Origin: Gammaproteobacteria bacterium
GTDB lineage: Bacteria > Pseudomonadota > Gammaproteobacteria > Arenicellales > Poriferihabitantaceae
Length of the DNA stretch: 35,513 nucleotides
NCBI GenBank assembly: GCA_012103395.1
Contig: WLWV01000007.1
Location: 1-35,513 of the forward strand
Reading direction: 5' to 3'
Shown: positions 16,053 through 25,354 of the stretch, one piece after another
Layout: every line of letters begins with the position of its first letter
Position numbering within the stretch: the first letter of the stretch is position 1
The notes under the pieces: model-generated
The model's input: only the letters and a program-made list of their open reading frames with translations
Databases searched by the model: none
What the model was told of the DNA's origin: nothing
Made by a program: the position numbers and the translations under genes

Positions 16053-16802
16053 ATGAAGCTGATCACTATGACGACTGGGGAGGTTGAGGATTATCTCAAA
16101 CACTCCCCGGGAGTTATCCTTCCTGTCGGTTCCCTGGAACAACATGGGCCGATTGGGCTCATTGGCACCGATGCACTGTGTGCCGAACGGATCGCTACTT
16201 TGGTTGGCGGCACAGTGGATGCCATTGTCGCCCCTACCCTTTGCTATACCCCGGCTCAATTCAATATGTCTTTTTCGGGCACTGTGTCGGTTGCTGCCAA
16301 GGTCTTTTTGTCGTACTTTGAAGCGATTATCAAATCCTTCGGCGAACAAGGATTTCAGCGAGTTTATGTCCTCAACGCTCACGGCGCGAACCTCGCGCCG
16401 ATGCAAGCGGCGATGCATGACATTTACAGCGAAATGGGAATCAAGGCACCATTGCTGAGGATCAAGAGCTGGTGGGATTTTGACGAGGTGAATGCGTTGC
16501 GAACTGAGCTATACGGTGAACGGGAAGGTCTGCATGCAACCCCCAGCGAAGTGGCCATTACACAGTATACTGACCGTATTGTTAAGAACGAATTGCCCTC
16601 TGCTTATCGTGCGGTGTCTTCTCAGTTTATTCGGGATCATAGCGGCGATAAACATGATCCCGCTGTGTTACACAGAGCACATTTCCCGGATGGGCAAGTG
16701 GGGTCCGATTCAGCCTTAGCAACTCCGGAACATGGAGAGCTTTTATTGAAGGCGGCTGCCGAATCTGTCGCCAAGGATTATCTGGCTTTTGTCCATGCTT
16801 GA
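16053..16802 (+). CDS. Creatininase-family amidohydrolase
   Basis: A 249-residue cytoplasmic metalloamidohydrolase. Metal-ligand motifs of the family are visible: LPVGSLEQHGP (Glu and His), GTDALCAE (Asp) and VLNAHGAN (His region). The last motif, usually HAGExETS, is HATPSEVA here, a variant I have seen in a subgroup of the family. Known members open cyclic amides (creatinine) or act on formamide-type intermediates. It lies 123 bp downstream of the binding-protein gene, so uptake and hydrolysis of one nitrogen compound is a reasonable inference. No SD is obvious at the ATG. The actual substrate is unknown. Confidence 0.88.
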   Translation: MKLITMTTGEVEDYLKHSPGVILPVGSLEQHGPIGLIGTDALCAERIATLVGGTVDAIVAPTLCYTPAQFNMSFSGTVSVAAKVFLSYFEAIIKSFGEQGFQRVYVLNAHGANLAPMQAAMHDIYSEMGIKAPLLRIKSWWDFDEVNALRTELYGEREGLHATPSEVAITQYTDRIVKNELPSAYRAVSSQFIRDHSGDKHDPAVLHRAHFPDGQVGSDSALATPEHGELLLKAAAESVAKDYLAFVHA

Positions 16803-16982
16803 TTGGTAATTCCTGATCATTCGCTTCCGGTTACTTGTTTCAGATACTCGGTGCTTAACCTTCTCGTTTGTTTCTGTGTCTTGTGTTCTGTGCTTAGAAG
16901 ATGGGTTCCATCGGGACTACTGGCGACGAATGCGAATACCGAGGCTCTCCCAAATACAGTCTAGTGTCATTCTCCGTTTTAC

Positions 16983-17015
16983 AAAAATACTACTGTGAAG
17001 GTTAGTGGTATTTTT
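16983..17015. terminator. Long A/T-flanked hairpin between convergent genes
   Basis: AAAAATACTACT and AGTGGTATTTTT form a 12-bp stem with one G-U pair around GTGAAGGTT. The A-run and T-run at the ends would let it act as a bidirectional terminator for the creatininase gene (plus) and trxC (minus). The rest of the 320-bp gap (16803-17122) holds only this and the palindrome at 17043-17109. Confidence 0.55.
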
Positions 17016-17042
17016 AATCACGATCACTCTCCATTGCGCGGG

Positions 17043-17109
17043 ATTCAGTTGGATCCCTAGTAGACCTTTACGAGGCACCTACTGGATCCCAGATGGACCC
17101 CGACTGAAT
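17043..17109. repeat. Imperfect 67-bp palindrome
   Basis: The outer arms ATTCAGT and ACTGAAT match perfectly. Inside, GGATCCCTAGTAG faces CTACTGGATCC, which agrees except for a two-base gap. It could fold as a large cruciform or hairpin. No second copy was seen in the window. Confidence 0.55.
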
Positions 17110-17122
17110 GGCAATTGGGTTT

Positions 17123-17590
17123 CTACTTCAGCGTTTGTGTTACCCATTGGGTAAGTTGGGTCTTGTTCATTGCACCGGAAACACGGTCAATCTCTTTTCC
17201 ACCGTTGAACAATGCGAGAGTGGGTATTGATCGGATGTGATGAGCCGCGCCGGCGGACTGGTTGCTTTCGGTATTGAGTTTCAGGCAGCGTATCTCGCTG
17301 GTATTGGCCCGGGCATAGTGTGTGAAGGTGGGTGCAAAGGATTGACAGGGGCCGCACCAAGGTGCCCAAAAATCCACGAGCACGGGTATGCCTGAGTGTT
17401 GAATATGGCGATTAAGGGCTTGACTGTTAACTTCGATGGGCGCTCCTGTTAGAAGTGGCTCTTTACAGCTGCCGCAGTTTGGCGAGACTGTTTTTTCTGC
17501 TGAGGTGTGTTCTGTTAACCGCAGTTTTGCTGCTGGAAATTGGTTAATGGTGTTGCAGTGCGGGCACACTAGCTTGATGTTTTCGCTCAT
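17123..17590 (-). CDS. trxC: Thioredoxin 2 (zinc-finger thioredoxin)
   Basis: A 155-residue cytoplasmic disulfide reductase. The N-terminal zinc-binding part has two CxxC pairs, CPHC (residue 9) and CGSC (about residue 39), as in TrxC. The thioredoxin fold follows, with VLVDFWAPWCGPCQSFAPTF carrying the WCGPC active site and the cis-Pro in SIPTLALFNGG. TrxC of E. coli is 139 residues; the extra residues lie mostly in the linker around RLTEHTSAEKTVS. It is a single gene between two intergenic regions. TrxC proteins contribute to oxidative-stress defence. Confidence 0.93.
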   Translation of the reverse strand: MSENIKLVCPHCNTINQFPAAKLRLTEHTSAEKTVSPNCGSCKEPLLTGAPIEVNSQALNRHIQHSGIPVLVDFWAPWCGPCQSFAPTFTHYARANTSEIRCLKLNTESNQSAGAAHHIRSIPTLALFNGGKEIDRVSGAMNKTQLTQWVTQTLK

Positions 17591-17621
17591 GGGTAAGTGG
17601 CTGTAAGATTGTAAGGGCTTG

Positions 17622-17659
17622 GAAAATAGAAAATAGAAAATAGAAATTAGAAATTAGAA
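17622..17659. repeat. Tandem 7-mer repeat
   Basis: (GAAAATA)x3 followed by (GAAATTA)x2 in the gap between the trxC start and the MFS stop. Short tandem arrays like this can change copy number. Confidence 0.85.
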
Positions 17660-17685
17660 CATGGATTGTGATGGCCGGGGAGCAA

Positions 17686-19116
17686 TCACACCGACTCGGT
17701 GCGAGCGCTGGCAGTATTATCAACCCTAGTGAATCGCCAAGCGAATAGAACGCCAATCAGGGCGAGGGGAACGAAGCTTGCAAACAACCAAAAAGTGAGA
17801 TCCTTAAGCGCGGTCTCTTCCATGGCTTCGTTGATGCCGAGTGCATTAGCAATGAGCCCGGCAACCGCCGCGCCCAAAGCAAAACCCAGTTGTTGCACCG
17901 AGGGAATTAAACCGCCTGTGCGGTCTCTCTCATCTACGGAAGAGGCATCGACGATACGGCGGATGATGAACCCCCACATCATACCGAATCCGCCATTACC
18001 AACAATGACAACGGCAATCACGAGCCATAGCGGGCCTGTTGGTAAAACCATGGCTAGTGCGATTAAACCGGTCATGACCAAGGCGCTGCCAATGCGGATT
18101 AAAGTGGGTTCATGGGCTTTGGATGCCCCAGAGAAAATGACCGCTGCCCCACCCCACCCTAGCGCTTCAAGCATGACGACGAAACCGGCGGAGAGGGGAG
18201 TGAGGTCATAAAGAGAAATTAGAATAAAGGGGCCATAGACGAGGAAAGACATGATCGACATGCTCAAGATAAAAGTCATCGTGATGCCATTGCCGATAGG
18301 GTGGCGAAGATTGGTGGTGTCCAACGGTAGCATCCTGCTAGTCCTCGCACCTTTGTCTCGAACTAAGAAAAAACCAAGTGCGGCTATGCCTAGGACGATC
18401 AATAGGCTGGATCGTAATAATTCAAATCGGGCGCCGGCCATGGAAATCGCTAGGATCGCGGCAGCTAAATAGGATAACCGGATAATGGGGATTTTTTGGG
18501 GCTCAATGTCCGCTTCCATGGGGTATTTTTTGAATAGGAAATGAGTGGCGATCATCAATACCACCGATTGAATAGCGAACGCCCAAAATGCGACTCTCCA
18601 TAAACCATAAGTCGCAAATGCTCCACCTATCAATGGGCCACAGAACGCAGATAATGTCCAAACCACAGAAAAACAAGCGACCAGCTTTGGCACAAAGTGG
18701 TTTGGAAAAAAACGGTCTTGAGAAATAAAAACCAATGCGACTAATCCTCCCCCTCCCAAGCCTTGAATCATACGACCCAAAAGCAGGACTGGCATGGATG
18801 GGGATAGTGCGCATACTGAACATCCGATGATGTATAAGAAAGTGGCGAACAGCATAGCTTTACGCAACCCAGCGGTTGCAACCACGAGGTTGGTTGAGGC
18901 GGCGGCAATAATCGATCCAAGTAAATAAAGCGCGAAAGCCCAGCTAATCAAGTGGAGTCCGCCAATGTCGTCCACCGCTGACGGTAAGGTGGTTGCGCCG
19001 AGCATGGAGTTGACCGCGTGGAGCCACAATGCCATGGAAAGTAAGGCAACTTTAGGGAAATATTCCCGAGTAAATATCTCTTTCCACTGGACGCTCTGGT
19101 CGGTTGAATCATTCAT
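17686..19116 (-). CDS. MFS transporter (drug/metabolite exporter type)
   Basis: A 476-residue polytopic inner-membrane protein with about 12-14 hydrophobic segments. The N-terminal half has ATTLPSAVDDIGGLHLISWA, then LLGRMIQGLGGGGLVALVFI, and the antiporter-type motif C region SAFCGPLIGGAFATYGLWRV. These are typical of the EmrB/DHA2-like exporters. The C-terminal half includes LVIAVVIVGNGGFGMMWGFI, then GLIPSVQQLGFALGAAVAGL. It lies 22 bp downstream of the gamma-glutamylcyclotransferase gene on the same strand and may be cotranscribed with it. The cargo is unknown. The long plus-strand ORF inside it (17699-18211) is a shadow. Confidence 0.88.
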   Translation of the reverse strand: MNDSTDQSVQWKEIFTREYFPKVALLSMALWLHAVNSMLGATTLPSAVDDIGGLHLISWAFALYLLGSIIAAASTNLVVATAGLRKAMLFATFLYIIGCSVCALSPSMPVLLLGRMIQGLGGGGLVALVFISQDRFFPNHFVPKLVACFSVVWTLSAFCGPLIGGAFATYGLWRVAFWAFAIQSVVLMIATHFLFKKYPMEADIEPQKIPIIRLSYLAAAILAISMAGARFELLRSSLLIVLGIAALGFFLVRDKGARTSRMLPLDTTNLRHPIGNGITMTFILSMSIMSFLVYGPFILISLYDLTPLSAGFVVMLEALGWGGAAVIFSGASKAHEPTLIRIGSALVMTGLIALAMVLPTGPLWLVIAVVIVGNGGFGMMWGFIIRRIVDASSVDERDRTGGLIPSVQQLGFALGAAVAGLIANALGINEAMEETALKDLTFWLFASFVPLALIGVLFAWRFTRVDNTASARTESV

Positions 19117-19138
19117 ATTGGCAAGTTCATGACTGGTG

Positions 19139-19717
19139 TTATGCCGAGGTCGTGTCGGACAATATCAGTAAATGTCGTTCGATTTCGAACACGTGGTCAT
19201 CGACCGCATCCAGATCGCGCAACGCATTAGCGAGTTCGAACAGGTAATTACTATTGGTGCCTCTTGGCCCAACACACCGGTGAATGTGTTGGGCGATGTC
19301 ACTTTCGGAAGCAGGTCCGAGATAAGCTTCATTTTTCTCGGTTGCAATGTAAACCAATGCTTCAGCTCGGTTACCATCATCAAATGCCAGTGTTGTGGTT
19401 AGTCGTAGATAACCGTTTTTTTCTCGAAAGTCCAAGTAATCGAAAGTATCGGTGCTAATCATATAAGCCATGCCGCGACATAGAGCGCCACTTTCTGGCG
19501 CTAATGTGGCCACCCTCCCTGGATTGTCGGGTGTGCCTCGGTGATCATGAGAGCCCTGCCAAAATCGTCGCTGCCAATCACTGATGATGGCGGGTTGCCG
19601 TTGAAGATAATGAAAGTCAGCTTTGAAAATGAGAGAACCGTAACCGAATAACCAGACATGATCTTTGCCGTCTAGCTGATGGTTTTGTTTGTTGATGGAG
19701 ATCGTATTGGCGGACAT
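19139..19717 (-). CDS. ChaC-like gamma-glutamylcyclotransferase
   Basis: A 192-residue cytoplasmic enzyme. The family signature at the N-terminus is clear: HVWLFGYGSLIFKADF, followed by WQRRFWQGSHDHRGTPDNPG and RVATL. The loop FDYLDFREKNGY contains the Glu expected as general base. ChaC enzymes cleave gamma-glutamyl compounds, mainly glutathione, to 5-oxoproline and the remaining peptide or amine. It lies directly upstream of an MFS exporter. With trxC nearby the context is weakly thiol/redox related. Confidence 0.88.
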   Translation of the reverse strand: MSANTISINKQNHQLDGKDHVWLFGYGSLIFKADFHYLQRQPAIISDWQRRFWQGSHDHRGTPDNPGRVATLAPESGALCRGMAYMISTDTFDYLDFREKNGYLRLTTTLAFDDGNRAEALVYIATEKNEAYLGPASESDIAQHIHRCVGPRGTNSNYLFELANALRDLDAVDDHVFEIERHLLILSDTTSA

Positions 19718-19885
19718 TTATCGCGAGTTTAAGTGGCAGGGTTGACGTGCTTTGCTGCATGAAATTTGTGTGTTTATAGGTTCTTTGAGTCAGCAGACCA
19801 AAAGCTCTGGCTATTTTATGACAAATTGCTTTTGTAGGTCTGAAAGAATTGGACCCTGATTCATGATGGACGATATACTCCACCA

Positions 19886-20827
19886 ATGACAACTCTATCT
19901 GACTCTTCGCTAATCACCGTTCGCGATCTTTGCAAGGTTTATGAAAATGGCTTTGTTGCGCTTGATAATGTCAATTTAGACATTCAGCGTGGAGAAATTC
20001 TGGCGTTGCTGGGGCCAAATGGTGCGGGAAAAACGACACTAATTAGCATTATTTGCGGTATTGTGAACCCGGGAACGGGTTCCGTGACGGTGGATGGTTA
20101 TGACATTATCAAACATTACCGAGCCACTCGGTCCTTGATTGGATTAGTGCCTCAAGAATTAGCCACTGATGCATTTGAGACGGTACATCAAACGGTTTCT
20201 TTTAGCCGAGGGTTGTTTGGGAAGCCAGCTAATCCAGATTTTGTCGATGGCATTTTGAAGTCGCTGTCACTATGGGACAAAAAGAGTAATATTATTAAAG
20301 AGCTGTCTGGGGGAATGAAACGTCGTGTGATGATTGCCAAGGCGTTGTCCCATGAACCGCGAATTCTGTTTCTGGATGAACCCAGTGCAGGGGTTGACGT
20401 GGAGTTGCGTAAGGACATGTGGCAAGTTATTCGCGAGCTGCGGGACACAGGTGTGACCATTATTCTGACCACGCACTACATTGAGGAGGCGGAAGAAATA
20501 GCCGACCGTGTCGGGGTCATCAATAATGGAAAAATCATGTTAGTGGAGAAGAAGGCGGAGTTGATGGATAAGCTTGGTAAAAAACAACTTATTCTGGATT
20601 TACATCAGACGCTATCTTCTTTACCAAAGGAGCTGGAGATTTATGGGTTGGCGCTATCTGATGATGGTAAGCAGCTGATCTATACTTATGACACAAAGGG
20701 CGAAAGAACCGGCATTACTGCGTTATTGAGTGATCTTAATGTGGCGGGAATCAAGTTTAGAGATCTGAAAACGGAGCAGAGTTCATTGGAAGATATTTTC
20801 GTTAATTTGGTGCATGAAAAATCATGA
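19886..20827 (+). CDS. ABC-2-type exporter ATPase (YadG-like)
   Basis: A 313-residue ATPase of the CcmA/NatA/YadG group. It has Walker A (GPNGAGKTT) near residue 49, [14 protein letters not shown] as Q-loop, the signature LSGGMKRR, Walker B ([20 protein letters not shown]) and the H-loop [11 protein letters not shown]-terminal domain of about 90 residues follows ([16 protein letters not shown] and on), ending [11 protein letters not shown] as in YadG. Its TGA overlaps the ATG of the permease by 4 bases. A TATACT at 19874-19879 with TTGGAC 19 bases upstream would put transcription start close to the ATG, and no SD is present, so a leaderless transcript is possible. Confidence 0.92.
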   Translation: MTTLSDSSLITVRDLCKVYENGFVALDNVNLDIQRGEILALLGPNGAGKTTLISIICGIVNPGTGSVTVDGYDIIKHYRATRSLIGLVPQELATDAFETVHQTVSFSRGLFGKPANPDFVDGILKSLSLWDKKSNIIKELSGGMKRRVMIAKALSHEPRILFLDEPSAGVDVELRKDMWQVIRELRDTGVTIILTTHYIEEAEEIADRVGVINNGKIMLVEKKAELMDKLGKKQLILDLHQTLSSLPKELEIYGLALSDDGKQLIYTYDTKGERTGITALLSDLNVAGIKFRDLKTEQSSLEDIFVNLVHEKS

Positions 20828-21586
20828 ATATCTATGCCGTAAAAGCGATTTATCAATTCGAAATGTCCAGAAGCTGGCGCACAGTTTTTCAGAGTATTAT
20901 TTCGCCGGTGATGTCAACGGTGCTTTATTTCGTGGTGTTTGGGTCTGCCATTGGATCACGAATAAGTGAGATAGACGGGATTAGCTATGGCTCATTTATA
21001 GTGCCGGGGCTAATTATGCTGTCGTTGTTGACACAAAGCGCGACCAATGCTTCTTTCGGTATTTTCTTCCCCAGATTTACGGGCACCATTTATGAAGTAT
21101 TGTCGGCGCCGGTTTCTTATTTCGAGGTGGTATTGGGTTATGTCGGAGCGGCGGCTACCAAGTCGATTATTATCGGATTGATTATTCTGGCTACCGCCGG
21201 TTTTTTTGTCGATTTAGAAATTGCACACCCGATCTGGATGTTTGCCTTTTTATTGCTGACGGCGATCACCTTTAGTCTTTTCGGTTTTATCGTTGGTATA
21301 TGGGCGGATAATTTTGAAAAAATGCAGATTATTCCACATATTGGTCATTACTCCTTTGGTTTTTCTCGGTGGTAGTTTTTATTCAATCAGCATGTTGCCC
21401 AGTTTCTGGCAAACCGTCACGTTGTTTAACCCAGCTCTTTATTTGGTGAGCGGTTTTCGCTGGAGCTTTTACGAGACATCTGACGTTAGTATGGAAGCCA
21501 GCTTGGCGATGGTATTGGTGTTCTTGTTTTTGTGTATCGCGATTGTTTGCTGGATATTCAAGACTGGCTACCGTATTAAGAATTAA
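20824..21586 (+). pseudogene. ABC-2-type transporter permease (YadH-like), frameshifted
   Basis: Two ORFs form one roughly 254-residue permease. The first reads [20 protein letters not shown], then [19 protein letters not shown], up to [10 protein letters not shown]; past that point its frame gives only a short nonsense tail. The +1-shifted frame continues with [20 protein letters not shown], then FNPALYLVSGFRWSFY, the expected YadH C-terminus. Removing one base near 21340 (CATATTGG) joins them perfectly as IIPHLVITPL. The rest is intact, so this is either a recent inactivating indel or a sequencing error. It partners the ATPase upstream, and the giant lipoprotein gene starts 30 bp downstream. 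Confidence 0.85.
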
Positions 21587-21615
21587 CCAAGGCTACTTTT
21601 TCCGGAGAAAAATAA

Positions 21616-24600
21616 ATGAGGTTAGGGGGGAAAGTGGTTTCGTTCGGGATGAGACAATATGGAGTGCTGTCACTACTGATCCCTCTTTTATCGGCATGTA
21701 CGACCGCCGACTTATCCTTAAGACAAAACCTTCCAGACAGGGATGTCGAGTTTACCTTCAAATACTTCAGTGGATTTCGGGTGGAGTCTCTGGATGCAGA
21801 ACGAAAATCTAGGTTAAATCGTTATGAGCAATGGTTAAATGCCCCTGAAACCTTTGAGCAACGCTCGCAAGGAGCGATAGACAGTCGACAAACGGTGGTT
21901 GCATCGGCAGCAGCCAATTTGCAACGGGACAAAAGTGTATTGGAAAAGTATCAGGTTTCACAGAATCTCGATACGAATCGTATTCAGCGGCAGGATGATT
22001 TCCAACAGGCGCTTTCGAAATTTGAATCCCAGCGATTAGGCCAAACTCAGCGTATCAATGAATCGACTACCCAGCTGATTGAGCAGGGCAACGATCTTAA
22101 GCTAGCTGAAATAAAGTCGGCGTTTAGTGAATTGAATGCGTTACGCGACCGTCAGGGCCGACTAGGTCTGACGATATCAGATTTGACTTCAAAGATTTCA
22201 AGACTGGAAGCGGGGCAGCACAATCTAACCAGCGATCAAGCCGCACTCGATTTGCAAGATGCCCAAACCGCGTTAGATTCCGCGGAAGCAGCGCTTGACG
22301 CCGTCAGCCAACGACGCGGGGAAACCATTGCGCAAGTCGAAGGGCTTTTTGGTAATGCGGTGTCACCGAATGGGAATTTTGTGACATCACTGCCAGCGCC
22401 GGTGATTACCGAAGTGACTTTGGGTGATGCTGATGGATCCAGTGCTGCTAATACTATTAGTTTGTCTACTAATGTTCCCCAAGCGCAAAACCCACAGGTT
22501 GACCGACAGATTAGTGAATTAGCTGCTGAGCTTGGATCTATCAGTGCTGGATTGGACAAATTACTCAATGGTGAAGTGGATGCCTTAAAAGGCTTGGAGA
22601 AAATAGGCAGCAATGATATCGATTCGACTCCTTTGGAGCGAATTCGAAACAAGGAAGCCACACTGGAATATTTGTTGGAACAAATGCGGGATAACCAAAT
22701 AACCAGTAAGGCAATGTATGGGGGGTATGTACAGCGTGCTTTGCCATTTGAAATTGGGTTTCAACCGGGTGCGGAAACAGAAAGTGGCGTTTCAGCAAGG
22801 ATCATGTTGTCAGTTTTCGAAGACGACGTTGAGCACGTTTCAAAGAAAATCGAATCCATACTGGTAGACCATATTCAACGGCGATACGAAACGAATCGCG
22901 TTTACCTAGGGCTGATTAGTGAAAACCAGTATGGTTTAGTCGACGAGGACAATCAGTTCAACTTATATGATCGTCTAATGGTTTGCGGGGAGTTGGGTCG
23001 CGAAGGTGATTGTGCGAAATATGCACTTGAATTTAGTCGGAAGGCTCAATCGGCGAATAGATCGTTAGGGGTGGATAATGAAAACACCGATTTGTATCGA
23101 GCTTATGAGTTGGCGATTCAGTACCTCGTGGATATAAACAACCAAGACAACGACGATTGTCTACAAAGTCAAAACCAAGGGCTTGGTGGTGAACGATCAC
23201 GGCGTGATCCTTACCGCATTATCGTGGACCAAGAAACCTTAATGAGTATCTGTCGCATTCGAACAGAGGGGCTCATTGGTTCGGGTATGGGTGAAGCTGG
23301 TTCGAAAAGTAGTGCTAGCCGGGGCCGCTTCACTTACAACACACCATTTTCGAAATGGGGGGATTTGGGGTTAGCATTGCACAAACTGCAGGATGTCTAT
23401 GGTCCACAATTTGAAAATGCCAACACTGCCGGTAATGCAACACTGATTTTCGAGTTTATCGAATCATTGACCGCGGCCCTGTATACCGATGCGCGGATAA
23501 ATGAGTCCAGTGTTTTTGGCAAACTTAAAGGCCAGGAGAGAAAATCTAATCAAGAGCGAGGTGTTGGATCGAACATCACACTCACTGCATTAACGACGAA
23601 TGGAAGGATGGGTTTTGATACCCGAATTAACAAACCTGTTCTGGTCGACAAACTGTCCGACTATATACGGTTTTTGATTAGCCCAAAGATTATCGATAAT
23701 TCAGCCAGAGAGCGAGTGATCGAGATCGCAGATACAGAGGCGGTATCGAGACTATTGAATGCGGCGGTGACGGCAAATGATGTGTCTGCAGCGACGGGCG
23801 TTACGGTGGGAGCGGAAATTGTGAATGCGTTGGCTCGTTCTACTGCGTTTAAATCCCGTGTGCCCTATGCCACACCTTTTACAGGTGTTGTTAATCAGGA
23901 GGCACCATCGGGATCATCATCCAGACAGGCTCCCTATTTTGGTTGGACGTTTTACCAAGTGCCTATTGGTATTGCCAAGAATGGCAAACTTTCTTACGAG
24001 TTTAAAACCATCCCCGCTCAAACAACCGTGGTGGTTCACGTTCCTCAATGGCTAAGAAGAATTAAAGCAATTTATCAGTATCGGTCTGACAAGGACTGGA
24101 TTGACCATGGCGTTGAGGCGATCGAATTGACTTCTCATGGCGCGAGTTTCGAGGAGTTCAGACAGTTTGTTGAGTATGAAATATTCGATGCTTACCCTGA
24201 CAGTGGCAGCATAAGTCCAGTTGTGGCTCTAAACGGTGCTGCTGATGGAAATGCGGCATCTGCAAGGGGGTGTAATAACCAAGAGCCATACATTCATGTG
24301 AGTCGGCATTCTGAAAGCTTCGCGCTTTGTGGTGAGCGTCTTTATGGGGTTCGAAATCTGATCGTGGGTGGAGTGATGCTTGAGGAGGAGGAATTAACCC
24401 GGGTGTCGGATAAGGTGATGCTAGTGAAAACCCGGGGACTGGTGGATAAGCCCTGCGCCGCGCCCAAGATTAGGCAAGCAGACAAGGATAATGTACAAGC
24501 GATGTGCCCTATCGAACTTGTCCATGAATACGGCGTTGTTGCAACACCAATGAACTTCGCTTGGATCGATGATAAGGTTGATTTCATTGATCATGGTTCA

Positions 24601-25278
24601 TCGCGCGGAAGTTCTGGTCGGAATAGTCCCGCGAATGGGAGAATTACCATGGAAACCATTGCGGGACTGGATGACATTTACCGAATGGTGACCCCTTATG
24701 TGTTTGATAAAGACAATCCAATTCGCAGCGTGTTTGTTGATAAGCGGTATCTGATTGATCTAACCAAAAGAAGTAGGATTATCTCGGATAAAAGAATTGA
24801 ACTGGACATTAGAAAATCTCATCTAGTTGATTTTTGTGGTCAGGACACCCAAAGAGTAGATTGTGTCATCACGGTATACAAAACTGAGACCAGAGATCCG
24901 TCAGACGTACAGATCGGCTTGATCGATATGGCAGATTATGGCTGGAAACCATACAGCCCACCGGAGCCCGGATTAATCAGGAATACGCTGACAAAAGATA
25001 ATGCAGAAAAGAGATATATCTTAAGAATTCAAAACTATCGTGAGAATCGGTTTTTCCCTCTTCGTTATGTGAAAATTGGTAATCATCGTATGCAGAACCT
25101 CGACACCTTGACTCTTCGTTCTTCAGGTGGTGATATCGAGCTGAGTATTGCAGAAAATGCTGTGATTGATCAGTGCGGTGGACAATTAGCGAGTTGCCAA
25201 TTGGACGTTACGTTGGTTGAGAAATTTATCGATAAAGCGGTTTCTATTGGGAAGGTGGTCGTTCCGTTTGATGGATGA
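21616..25278 (+). CDS. Giant secreted lipoprotein of unknown function
   Basis: A 1220-residue protein. The signal sequence ends in a lipobox (GVLSLLIPLLSAC), giving lipidation at Cys28; GGAG nine bases upstream supports the ATG at 21616. Residues about 85-240 are rich in Q, E, R and heptad-like Leu (SELNALRDRQGRLGLTISDL and similar) and should form a long coiled coil. The middle part is mixed alpha/beta without a known motif. The C-terminal 300 residues contain three related segments with a Cys pair: CAAP...MCPIELV (about 947), CGQDTQRVDCVITVYKT (about 1074) and CGGQLASCQLDVTLVE (about 1187). These suggest disulfide-bonded beta modules outside the cytoplasm. It lies 30 bp after an ABC-2 exporter, probably in one operon. 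I recognise no family. Confidence 0.8.
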   Translation: MRLGGKVVSFGMRQYGVLSLLIPLLSACTTADLSLRQNLPDRDVEFTFKYFSGFRVESLDAERKSRLNRYEQWLNAPETFEQRSQGAIDSRQTVVASAAANLQRDKSVLEKYQVSQNLDTNRIQRQDDFQQALSKFESQRLGQTQRINESTTQLIEQGNDLKLAEIKSAFSELNALRDRQGRLGLTISDLTSKISRLEAGQHNLTSDQAALDLQDAQTALDSAEAALDAVSQRRGETIAQVEGLFGNAVSPNGNFVTSLPAPVITEVTLGDADGSSAANTISLSTNVPQAQNPQVDRQISELAAELGSISAGLDKLLNGEVDALKGLEKIGSNDIDSTPLERIRNKEATLEYLLEQMRDNQITSKAMYGGYVQRALPFEIGFQPGAETESGVSARIMLSVFEDDVEHVSKKIESILVDHIQRRYETNRVYLGLISENQYGLVDEDNQFNLYDRLMVCGELGREGDCAKYALEFSRKAQSANRSLGVDNENTDLYRAYELAIQYLVDINNQDNDDCLQSQNQGLGGERSRRDPYRIIVDQETLMSICRIRTEGLIGSGMGEAGSKSSASRGRFTYNTPFSKWGDLGLALHKLQDVYGPQFENANTAGNATLIFEFIESLTAALYTDARINESSVFGKLKGQERKSNQERGVGSNITLTALTTNGRMGFDTRINKPVLVDKLSDYIRFLISPKIIDNSARERVIEIADTEAVSRLLNAAVTANDVSAATGVTVGAEIVNALARSTAFKSRVPYATPFTGVVNQEAPSGSSSRQAPYFGWTFYQVPIGIAKNGKLSYEFKTIPAQTTVVVHVPQWLRRIKAIYQYRSDKDWIDHGVEAIELTSHGASFEEFRQFVEYEIFDAYPDSGSISPVVALNGAADGNAASARGCNNQEPYIHVSRHSESFALCGERLYGVRNLIVGGVMLEEEELTRVSDKVMLVKTRGLVDKPCAAPKIRQADKDNVQAMCPIELVHEYGVVATPMNFAWIDDKVDFIDHGSSRGSSGRNSPANGRITMETIAGLDDIYRMVTPYVFDKDNPIRSVFVDKRYLIDLTKRSRIISDKRIELDIRKSHLVDFCGQDTQRVDCVITVYKTETRDPSDVQIGLIDMADYGWKPYSPPEPGLIRNTLTKDNAEKRYILRIQNYRENRFFPLRYVKIGNHRMQNLDTLTLRSSGGDIELSIAENAVIDQCGGQLASCQLDVTLVEKFIDKAVSIGKVVVPFDG

Positions 25279-25354
25279 GTGTTTGAGCTGTAATTTTGAC
25301 GTACTCTTCAATGTTCGATTTAAGGCTAATGCCAAATTTGCGAAATGAAGGAAT

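Noticed and set aside
17699-18211. 170-codon plus-strand ORF inside the MFS gene
   Set aside because: It is antisense to conserved membrane segments, Ser/Pro/Met-rich, with no start context; a shadow.
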